A DNA stretch of 5,258 nucleotides from Coriobacteriia bacterium (lineage in GTDB: Bacteria; Actinomycetota; Coriobacteriia; Anaerosomatales; JAHIQC01). Under the pieces are notes generated by a model. The model was given only the letters and a program-made list of their open reading frames with translations, made no database searches and had not been told where the DNA came from. Where the stretch lies: NCBI GenBank assembly GCA_030653635.1, contig JAURYZ010000268.1, forward strand, positions 1 through 5,258, given 5' to 3'. The stretch's first letter is position 1. Each line of letters starts with the position of its first letter. The position numbers and the translations under genes are program-made. Positions 1 to 5,249 of this stretch are shown piece after piece.

Positions 1-11
1 GGGTGGGCCGT

Positions 12-20
12 TGCTATACT
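12..20 (+). promoter_or_regulatory. Possible extended -10 promoter element for rnhB
   Basis: The sequence TGCTATACT reads as an extended -10 element (TG, one base, then TATACT, which matches TATAAT at five of six positions). It would start transcription near base 27, giving a leader of about 25 bases before the GTG start at 53. Any -35 box lies left of the window, so it cannot be checked. The same bases could be the coding tail of an upstream gene: the frame starting at base 1 stays open to a TAA at 73-75. The call is therefore tentative. Confidence 0.3.
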
Positions 21-41
21 GCGCACAGATGCAGATGCTTC

Positions 42-48
42 AAAGGAG
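42..48 (+). promoter_or_regulatory. Shine-Dalgarno that decides the rnhB start
   Basis: AAAGGAG lies four bases before the GTG at 53. The spacing is short but usable. No comparable site can be seen for the TTG at 11, where only 10 bases of upstream sequence are available. The site favours the GTG start, which also gives the length expected from the Bacillus subtilis protein. Confidence 0.6.
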
Positions 49-52
49 CAAC

Positions 53-832
53 GTGGACCAGCTCGGGATCCCTAAGATTCGCACTCAGCTTTCCTCGGCT
101 GGGCTCGACGGCCTGCGTCGACTGATCCAAGCGCATGAGCATGACCCGCGAGCTGGTGTTCAAAACGCGCTCACCTCGGCACGCATGCGTCTAGAACGAG
201 CGGAGATCGAGAATCGACGTCTCGATGAGCTTGCGCGAATTGAGGAGGCCATGTACGAGCAGGGGATGGTGTTGGTTGCCGGGATCGATGAAGTCGGCCG
301 AGGCGCACTGGCGGGACCCTTGACCACAGGTGCTGTGGTTCTGCCTGTGGGAACGAGGATAATTGGGCTGGATGACTCCAAGCGACTGAGCCCAAAACGC
401 CGCGAGGAACTTGCCATTCAGATATGCGCCGTGGCCGTCACATGGCATGTGGCTCATGTCGAGGCCGCCGAGTTGGATGCGGTGGGCATGACGACTGCCC
501 TCAGGAAAGCGATGAATGCGTCCCTTGCGGGCCTTAGGCCTTCGGCCGATCATGCACTGATTGATGGACGACCGATGGGCCTGTCTTTGCCTGAGACTGC
601 GGTCATCGGGGGCGACCGCAAGGTCGCAGCGATCGCGGCGGCGTCTATTCTGGCGAAGGTCACGCGTGATGCGCTCATGCGACAGCTCGATGAGCGATTC
701 CCCGGCTATGACTTCGCGCTCAACAAAGGGTACGGCACTCGTGAGCACATGGATGCCATCGATCGACTCGGCCTCACACCCCACCACCGTCGCTCGTTCT
801 CTCCGTGTGGAGGAACACTTTCCCTCTTCTAG
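53..832 (+). CDS. rnhB: Ribonuclease HII with Bacillus-type N-terminal extension
   Basis: Cytoplasmic type 2 RNase H, which nicks the RNA strand of RNA-DNA hybrids and starts removal of single ribonucleotides misincorporated in DNA. Numbering from the GTG start (259 residues), the catalytic carboxylates are visible as Asp79 and Glu80 in GIDEVGRG, Asp171 in LIDG and Asp188 in GGDRKV. The GRG at 82-84 and the Tyr227 of KGYGT match the substrate-reading elements that recognise the RNA-DNA junction. The block AAASILAKVTRD (195-206) is the family's signature helix. Residues 1 to about 72 are an extension that aligns, from memory, almost residue for residue with the B. subtilis enzyme (255 residues), including a DPR-x-x-VQ motif. 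A TTG at 11 would add 14 residues but has no such support. The lysine usual before the last catalytic Gly-Asp is Gly186 here. It appears to be transcribed separately from yraN, with a gap of 137 bases. Confidence 0.96.
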   Translation: MDQLGIPKIRTQLSSAGLDGLRRLIQAHEHDPRAGVQNALTSARMRLERAEIENRRLDELARIEEAMYEQGMVLVAGIDEVGRGALAGPLTTGAVVLPVGTRIIGLDDSKRLSPKRREELAIQICAVAVTWHVAHVEAAELDAVGMTTALRKAMNASLAGLRPSADHALIDGRPMGLSLPETAVIGGDRKVAAIAAASILAKVTRDALMRQLDERFPGYDFALNKGYGTREHMDAIDRLGLTPHHRRSFSPCGGTLSLF

Positions 833-870
833 AACGCAGTTGGAGCTTGGTGGTCGTGTCTTTCGGAAAT

Positions 871-905
871 GCGGGTTGCACTTGTCTGCCTGCGGGTTTT
901 GTTTT
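871..905 (+). terminator. Weak intrinsic-terminator-like hairpin after rnhB
   Basis: GCGGG at 871-875 can pair with CCTGC at 889-893 (one G-U pair). An alternative fold adds an inner GCA/TGC stem at 878-880 and 887-889. The hairpin is followed after GGG by TTTTGTTTT (897-905). The stem is short and three bases separate it from the T-run, so this is a marginal terminator. It would partly insulate yraN from rnhB transcription. Confidence 0.27.
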
Positions 906-937
906 GGTTAAGCGACAGCATAGCGCCTGCGGCCATT

Positions 938-964
938 CTCTCCTCATAACCGTTGTGAGGGGAG
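938..964 (+). promoter_or_regulatory. Inverted repeat masking the yraN ribosome binding site
   Basis: The left arm CTCTCCTCATAA (938-949) and right arm TTGTGAGGGGAG (953-964) pair along all 12 positions, ten Watson-Crick and two G-U, around the three-base loop CCG. The right arm contains the whole purine-rich Shine-Dalgarno GAGGGGAG (957-964), which ends five bases before the yraN ATG. In mRNA the stem would hide that site. No T-run follows on either strand, so it is not an ordinary terminator. A DNA operator role is an alternative, since ten of twelve base positions are also palindromic in DNA. The pairing is seen directly; the regulatory role is inferred. Confidence 0.55.
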
Positions 965-969
965 ACGCG

Positions 970-1329
970 ATGCAAGAGGAGAGTATCGGGCGCAGGGGAG
1001 AGGCGGCAGCCGCCGCATATCTCGAGCGCGTCGGCATGACAGTTGTTGAGCGGAACTGGCGCTGTAGGTTCGGTGAACTGGACATCGTCGCACTCGACGA
1101 GAGGACGTTGGTCTTGGTGGAGGTCAAGACCCGGAAGTCCACTGCGAAGGGGAGCCCAGAAGAGGCGGTCTCTGAGACCAAACAACGAAAACTCCTGCGT
1201 CTGGCTGAGGCCTACATCGCCCACGCGAAGATTTCGCCCGTGGAGATTCGTTTCGACGTCATCGCAGTGCAGCAAATCGCCGAGGACAGGGCTTTGCTCC
1301 GGCACCATCGTGCTGCGTTCACGGCATGA
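970..1329 (+). CDS. yraN: UPF0102 / YraN family nuclease-fold protein
   Basis: A 119-residue protein of the UPF0102 family, which has a restriction-endonuclease-like fold but no firmly established activity. The family hallmarks are all present: GRRGEAAAAAYL (7-18), the RNWRCRFGELDIVA block (28-41) with Glu36 and Asp38, and VEVKTR (50-55) with Glu51 and Lys53. Together these form the acidic-acidic-lysine cluster typical of PD-(D/E)XK nucleases. A K-x-x-KLLRLAEAYI helix (71-83) and RFDVIAV (94-100) follow. The length is normal for the family. The ATG at 970 is chosen because GAGGGGAG ends five bases upstream and the family start motif follows at once; the frame is open further upstream to 805, but that stretch has no family similarity. 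The stop overlaps the comM start (ATGA, 1326-1329), so comM translation probably depends on it. Conserved linkage with comM and dprA suggests a DNA-processing role, but this is not proven. Confidence 0.93.
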   Translation: MQEESIGRRGEAAAAAYLERVGMTVVERNWRCRFGELDIVALDERTLVLVEVKTRKSTAKGSPEEAVSETKQRKLLRLAEAYIAHAKISPVEIRFDVIAVQQIAEDRALLRHHRAAFTA

Positions 1330-2822
1330 GCTTGCCATCAGGTCATGCACGAGTGGCCACGGGTACCCTGGTCGGGACCAGAGCCATTCCTGTGGAAGTC
1401 CAGGTAGATGTTGGGTCGGGTCTTCCGTCGTTCAGCATCGTCGGACTGGGTGATACTGCGGTTCTGGAGGCCCGTGAGCGCGTGCGGTCTGCGATTCGAG
1501 CCCGAGGCTTCGAGTTCCCCAATGCAAGGGTTGTAGTGAACCTTGCGCCAGCGCCCTTGCGCAAGCACGGAACCGGATTCGACTTGCCCATAGCAATCGG
1601 AATCCTTGTGGCGACAGGGCAGATCGCCGCACATCTGATTGCTCAATCGGTCCTTGTCGGTGAGCTGTCGTTGACAGGAGAAGTCTGCACTGTCCCAGGC
1701 ATGCTTGCGCACGCACTTGGCGCACGCGACGCTGGGCGCGAGCTGATCACCGCTCAAGCAGACATCGGCCAGTTTGGTGTGGTTCCGGATCTCACGGTGC
1801 GGGGCATCAGAGATCTCAGGCAGATACTCACGATGGAGCATGAGTCTCACCCTGTTCAGCTTGCCACCCGAGTCTCACGAATCCCGATTCCCGATCTTGC
1901 GGAAGTCACCGGTCACGAATCGGCGAAGCGTGCGCTGGAGATATCAGCCGCTGGCGGGCACAACTTGCTTATGGTCGGACCCCCTGGATCAGGCAAGACC
2001 ATGTTGGCAAGACGGCTCGGGCCGCTACTGCCGCCCTTGGACGCTGATGAGCGTCTTGATGCAGCTCTCGTACACTCGGTTGCCGGCCTGGATGAATCCG
2101 ATGTGCTGGCAGGCGTGAGGCCGTTTCGTGCACCTCACCACTCCGCGTCGATTGCCGGACTTGTCGGAGGCGGCGTACCTCCCCGTCCCGGGGAGGTCAG
2201 TCTTGCTCACACGGGAGTGCTCTTCCTAGACGAGATGCCGGAGTTCGGTCCCTCAACGCTTCAGTCGTTAAGGCAGCCGATGGAGGATGGGAGTGTGATT
2301 CTAATACGTGCCGAGGGGCGAATATGCTATCCGGCTCGGTTCGCGCTTGTAGGTGCCGCCAACCCGTGCCCCTGTGGTTATGACGGCGACCCCGTGCGGC
2401 GCTGTACGTGTGGTGAAGCGGCGGTTACTCGATACCGTGCGCGCATAGGGGGTCCCCTGCATGACCGGATCGATATTCATCTGCGGGTCGACCGCATCGA
2501 CCCGGACCGGTTAGTCCGAGGCGAGGTAGGGGAGTCGACCGAAGCCGTCAGACAGCGCGTACTCGAAGCACGCCAACGAGCATTCGTCCGCGATGGCTCG
2601 GTAGCCGCCCGGCTGTCGGGCGGCGAGTTGGTATCGGCGTGCAGGCTGAGTGCGGGAGCTTCTAGGACCCTTAGTGACTCGGCGCGCATGCACCAGCTGT
2701 CGGGTAGGGGGGTCACGCGTCTGATGCGAGTGAGTCGCACAATTGCTGATCTTGCGGCGTCTGATAGGGTCGATGCTGTTCACATCATGCAAGCAATGTC
2801 ACTCAGGCAAATGGGGGCCTGA
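1326..2822 (+). CDS. comM: ComM/YifB AAA+ ATPase (Mg-chelatase-like branch-migration helicase)
   Basis: A 498-residue cytoplasmic ATPase, close to the usual family length of about 500. ComM is known in Vibrio as a hexameric helicase that drives branch migration during natural transformation; the Mg-chelatase name only reflects sequence similarity. The N-terminal ChlI-like domain (about 1-170) carries SFSIVGLGDTAVLEARERV and VNLAPAPLRKHGTGFDLPIAIGIL. The AAA+ core has Walker A GPPGSGKT (218-225), FRAPHHSAS (267-275), Walker B VLFLDE (298-303) and the GGPLHDRIDIH segment (375-385) with its likely arginine finger at 381. Four cysteines (348, 350, 360, 362) in NPCPCGY...CTC form a probable metal-binding knuckle typical of the family. 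The C-terminal domain has SGRGVTRLMRVSRTIADLA (459-477). All key residues are intact. There is no clear Shine-Dalgarno before the ATG, which fits coupling to yraN; the stop shares one base with the dprA ATG. Confidence 0.95.
   Translation: MSLPSGHARVATGTLVGTRAIPVEVQVDVGSGLPSFSIVGLGDTAVLEARERVRSAIRARGFEFPNARVVVNLAPAPLRKHGTGFDLPIAIGILVATGQIAAHLIAQSVLVGELSLTGEVCTVPGMLAHALGARDAGRELITAQADIGQFGVVPDLTVRGIRDLRQILTMEHESHPVQLATRVSRIPIPDLAEVTGHESAKRALEISAAGGHNLLMVGPPGSGKTMLARRLGPLLPPLDADERLDAALVHSVAGLDESDVLAGVRPFRAPHHSASIAGLVGGGVPPRPGEVSLAHTGVLFLDEMPEFGPSTLQSLRQPMEDGSVILIRAEGRICYPARFALVGAANPCPCGYDGDPVRRCTCGEAAVTRYRARIGGPLHDRIDIHLRVDRIDPDRLVRGEVGESTEAVRQRVLEARQRAFVRDGSVAARLSGGELVSACRLSAGASRTLSDSARMHQLSGRGVTRLMRVSRTIADLAASDRVDAVHIMQAMSLRQMGA
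2177..2197 (+). repeat. Perfect 9-bp inverted repeat inside comM
   Basis: ACCTCCCCG (2177-2185) and CGGGGAGGT (2189-2197) are perfect reverse complements around a three-base TCC loop. The repeat encodes part of the conserved VPPRPGEV segment just before Walker B, so amino-acid constraint explains some of it. In mRNA it would be a very stable hairpin. Confidence 0.6.
2484..2504 (+). repeat. Perfect 8-bp inverted repeat inside comM
   Basis: CGGGTCGA (2484-2491) and TCGACCCG (2497-2504) are perfect reverse complements around a five-base loop. It lies in the segment coding for LRVDRIDPD, just after the DRIDIH motif. No T-run follows, so it is not a terminator. Confidence 0.55.
2604..2624 (+). 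repeat. Perfect 8-bp GC-only inverted repeat inside comM
   Basis: GCCGCCCG (2604-2611) and CGGGCGGC (2617-2624) pair perfectly around a five-base loop, and a G-U pair could extend the stem inward. It encodes AARLSGGE at the linker between the ATPase core and the C-terminal domain. No T-run follows. Confidence 0.55.
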
Positions 2823-3715
2823 TGAGACTATCTTCAGGCACCTTGATTCAATCTGGAGATGGACGCTGGGAAATCGCACTAGGTGATTCTGGGTACCCGG
2901 AATCCTTGGCACTAATCTCGGATCCCCCCAAGCGGCTCTATGGTATTGGCGACCCGGAGCTATTGAGGCCAGGTCTTGCGGTTATCGGGGCGCGCAAATC
3001 CACTCCGTACGGTCGGTCTGCGGCACGTTTGTTCGCTGGATGGGCAGCACAGCGCGGCGAGATCATTCTCAGCGGAGCGGCGATCGGCTGTGACCAGGCA
3101 GCGCATCGTGCAGCGCTTGAAGTCGAAGGTTCAACTGTAGCGGTGCTCGGATGCGGGGCTGATGTGGACTATCCACAGGGCGCCCACTCTCTCATCGAAG
3201 CGATCAGGGAGCGAGGTTGTGTGCTTTCTGAATTGCCATGGGGGACTCATCCCGCGCGATGGGCATTCGCGAAACGAAACCGAATTATCGCGGGTCTCTC
3301 CCGTGCAGTGCTCGTTGTCGAGGCATCGGTGCCCAGCGGAACGTTCCTCACGGCTGATTTCGCGTTGTCCGAGGGAAGAGATGTGTTTGCCGTGCCCGGC
3401 TCGATATTCGCCCCTGAGTGTCGTGGTGCCAACAGGCTTATCATGCAAGGCGCCAGTCCAGTGACGGAGATCTCGGATCTTGCGGCTCTTCTGGGGGTTG
3501 ACGCGTCTGAAGAGACGGGGTCGATCGCGACGGCCACTCGAGATGAGGTGCTGGCGGCGATCACTGCTGACCCAATGAGGCCCGACGATATATCGCATGA
3601 CTTGGGCATCGATATCGTCACCGTCGCTATTCGGTTGTCAGAGTTGGAGCATTCTGGGCTGGCGCACAGATACCCAGACGCACGTTATGGAGCCGTTCCT
3701 CGCGTAAAGGGATGA
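2822..3715 (+). CDS. dprA: DNA-processing protein DprA (ssDNA-binding RecA loader)
   Basis: A 297-residue cytoplasmic protein. DprA binds incoming single-stranded DNA during transformation, protects it and loads RecA. The extended Rossmann core spans about residues 36-225, with GARKSTPYG (56-64), VAVLGCGADVDYP (106-118), KRNRIIAGLS (151-160), VVEA-x-x-PSGTF (165-175), VPGSI (191-195) and GANRLIMQGA (202-211). A small C-terminal winged-helix (DML1-like) domain covers about 240-292. Only about 35 residues precede the core, so the N-terminal SAM-like domain of many DprA proteins is absent or vestigial. The usual SGxARGID loop reads SGAAIGCD (84-91), with Ile in place of the DNA-contacting Arg. 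The ATG shares a base with the comM stop (TGATG), with a G-run a few bases upstream, so coupling is likely. In non-competent bacteria DprA is often kept for general recombination, so competence cannot be claimed. Confidence 0.94.
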   Translation: MRLSSGTLIQSGDGRWEIALGDSGYPESLALISDPPKRLYGIGDPELLRPGLAVIGARKSTPYGRSAARLFAGWAAQRGEIILSGAAIGCDQAAHRAALEVEGSTVAVLGCGADVDYPQGAHSLIEAIRERGCVLSELPWGTHPARWAFAKRNRIIAGLSRAVLVVEASVPSGTFLTADFALSEGRDVFAVPGSIFAPECRGANRLIMQGASPVTEISDLAALLGVDASEETGSIATATRDEVLAAITADPMRPDDISHDLGIDIVTVAIRLSELEHSGLAHRYPDARYGAVPRVKG

Positions 3716-3730
3716 TATCGCGCGTCGAGA

Positions 3731-3754
3731 CGCTCGTTCGGTCGCTCGTTCGGT
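3731..3754 (+). repeat. Perfect tandem duplication of a 12-bp unit
   Basis: CGCTCGTTCGGT occurs twice back to back (3731-3742 and 3743-3754), 16 bases after the dprA stop and 64 bases before the trmFO start. It is the clearest structure in the first half of this intergenic gap. It may be simple slippage or paired protein sites upstream of the trmFO promoter. Confidence 0.7.
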
Positions 3755-3804
3755 GTTGTTGCGAGGATCAACATGTCGGTGCTTCCAGGAGTCGGCTGGC
3801 GATG

Positions 3805-3810
3805 TACAAT
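3805..3810 (+). promoter_or_regulatory. Probable -10 box of a leaderless trmFO promoter
   Basis: TACAAT matches the TATAAT consensus at five of six positions and fits the TAnnnT pattern of leaderless promoters in Actinobacteria. It ends eight bases before the trmFO ATG, which would put the transcript start at or within two bases of the start codon. The expected -35 region is weak: CTTCCA at 3782-3787 matches three of six positions with a 17-base spacer. No Shine-Dalgarno lies at a usable distance before the ATG. Confidence 0.5.
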
Positions 3811-3818
3811 CGACAGCC

Positions 3819-5249
3819 ATGGAACACGCGAATATCACAAATACCACTGCGTCTCGCTCAGTCGAGCCTGTCACCGTAATCGGAGGCGGGCTTGCGGGCT
3901 CTGAAGCCGCTTGGCAACTCGCACAACGCGGGATTCCCGTCAAATTGTTCGAGATGAGGCCCGAAAAGCAAAGCCCCGCACATCACAGCGGCTCGCTTGC
4001 CGAACTCGTGTGTTCGAACTCGTTCAAGAGCGATGATCCCATCACCGCCGCCGGTGAGCTCAAGCGCGAGTTGGAGTATCTCGGCTCAATGTTGCTCCAG
4101 GTCGCGCGCATGTGTGCGGTGCCGGCTGGAGGTGCCCTTGCGGTCGATCGCGAGATCTTCGCGCGCACTGTGACCGAGCACATCGAGAACCATCCGTTGA
4201 TTGATGTGGTCCGTCGCGAAGTGCGTGAACTGCCCCAGGGCCGAGTCATCATCGCAACGGGGCCCTTGAGCAGTGACGGCATAGAGCCTGTGCTTGCAAG
4301 TCTCGTCGGCGCAGCCCGCTTGGCGTTCTACGATGCTGCCGCTCCGATCGTGGAGGCATCCAGCATTGATCGCGAGTTCGCCTTCTCGGCCTCACGTTAT
4401 GGCAAGGGAGGCAGCGATGATTACGTCAACTGTCCGATGGACAGGGAACAATACGATTGCTTTATTGCCGAACTGCTATCCGCCAGACGCGTTCATTCAA
4501 AGGATTTCGAACGACGCGAACTGTTTTCTGCCTGCCAACCGGTCGAAGAGATTGCACGAAGTGGCCACGACGCTTTGAGATTCGGCCCATTGAAGCCCGT
4601 GGGCCTCACTGATCCTCGAACCGGCGACAGGCCTTGGGCTGTAGTGCAACTTCGAGCCGAGAACCTCTCTTGCACTGCCTACAATCTTGTGGGGTTCCAA
4701 ACCAATCTGGCCTTCTCCGAACAGCAGAGGGTGTTTCGCCTCATTCCTGGCCTTGAGCACGCCGAGTTCGCTCGGCTGGGCGTTATGCATCGGAACACGT
4801 TCATTGACTCGCCCCGCTTGCTTGATGCCTCCTTGCGTTTGCGTAGCTTGCCTCGCGTGCGGGTTGCGGGACAGCTGGCTGGTACTGAGGGGTACCTTGA
4901 GGCTGTTGGAAGCGGACTACTCGCGGGACTTGGAGCTGCTGCGGAGGTCATAGGCGTGGATACATTCGTCATGCCCGAACTTAGTGTGTTCGGCTCCCTG
5001 ATGGCATATGCGACTAATCCGTCGACTTCCGATTACCAGCCCATGCACGTGAATTGGGGAATCATCCAGCCGTTACCCCAGAGAGTGAAAGGGAAGAGGG
5101 ATAGATATGCTGCGTATGCGCAGCGGGCTTTGCAGGCGACGGGGGAGGCCATCGCGGACCATCCACTAGCCTTTTGCTCCAAGATTGCTTCAAGGGCACT
5201 TGACCAGAATTCGCCCGAGGCACGTTCGTCGAACCCAGGGTCAAGATGA
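3819..5249 (+). CDS. trmFO: TrmFO, folate- and FAD-dependent tRNA (uracil-54) methyltransferase
   Basis: Transfers a methylene group from 5,10-methylenetetrahydrofolate to U54 in the T-loop of tRNA and reduces it with FADH2, giving 5-methyluridine. The 476-residue protein is somewhat longer than the roughly 435 of B. subtilis, mainly through a tail after about residue 445 and some 15 extra N-terminal residues. It shows the FAD dinucleotide fold VTVIGGGLAGSEAAW (18-32), ELVCSNSFKSDD (62-73) with the conserved Cys65, VNCPM (203-207) with Cys205 matching the catalytic cysteine, FGPLKPVGL (255-263), NLVGFQTNLAFSEQQRVFRLIPGLE (289-313), GVMHRNTFIDSP (321-332), AGQLAGTEGYLEAVGSGLLAG (350-370) and QPMHVNWGIIQPLP (407-420). 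The ATG at 3819 is the only reasonable start: the frame is open upstream to a GTG at 3753, but that stretch lacks family similarity. Its stop overlaps the next ATG. Confidence 0.96.
   Translation: MEHANITNTTASRSVEPVTVIGGGLAGSEAAWQLAQRGIPVKLFEMRPEKQSPAHHSGSLAELVCSNSFKSDDPITAAGELKRELEYLGSMLLQVARMCAVPAGGALAVDREIFARTVTEHIENHPLIDVVRREVRELPQGRVIIATGPLSSDGIEPVLASLVGAARLAFYDAAAPIVEASSIDREFAFSASRYGKGGSDDYVNCPMDREQYDCFIAELLSARRVHSKDFERRELFSACQPVEEIARSGHDALRFGPLKPVGLTDPRTGDRPWAVVQLRAENLSCTAYNLVGFQTNLAFSEQQRVFRLIPGLEHAEFARLGVMHRNTFIDSPRLLDASLRLRSLPRVRVAGQLAGTEGYLEAVGSGLLAGLGAAAEVIGVDTFVMPELSVFGSLMAYATNPSTSDYQPMHVNWGIIQPLPQRVKGKRDRYAAYAQRALQATGEAIADHPLAFCSKIASRALDQNSPEARSSNPGSR

Noticed and set aside
11..52. 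TTG at 11 as the rnhB start
   Set aside because: No visible ribosome site, it lies upstream of the probable transcript start, and the extra 14 residues have no match to the family, unlike the GTG at 53.
1..75. Possible C-terminal tail of an upstream gene in the frame starting at base 1, ending at TAA 73-75
   Set aside because: Only 24 open codons with no recognisable family motif; this length is expected by chance at this base composition, and it would overlap rnhB by 23 bases.
612..627. Six-bp stem GCGACC/GGTCGC closing a GCAA tetraloop in rnhB
   Set aside because: It lies in the conserved GGDRKVA coding block and six-bp stems are common in GC-rich genes.
191..787. Long minus-strand open frames, such as the one across rnhB
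   Set aside because: They are antisense shadows of a well-supported gene in a GC-rich sequence, with no recognisable protein motif.
789..799. GTCGCTCGTTC near the end of rnhB is shared with the duplication after dprA (3741-3751)
   Set aside because: A few 11-base matches are expected by chance in a window of this size, and the rnhB copy encodes the conserved RRSF segment.
876..924. Promoter for yraN in the rnhB-yraN gap (TTGTCT, TTGGTT, CATAGC)
   Set aside because: No pair of boxes matches consensus at more than about four plus three positions with a spacer of 16-18 bases.
888..932. GCCTGCGG occurs twice (888-895 and 925-932)
   Set aside because: An eight-base GC-rich repeat is too short to claim as a site without comparison to relatives.
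805..969. Upstream extension of the yraN frame to 805
   Set aside because: The added residues overlap the end of rnhB, show no family similarity and would read through the hairpin and Shine-Dalgarno that serve the ATG at 970.
3754..3773. Small TGTTG/CAACA hairpin between dprA and trmFO as a terminator
   Set aside because: The stem is about five base pairs, AT-rich, and has no T-run after it.
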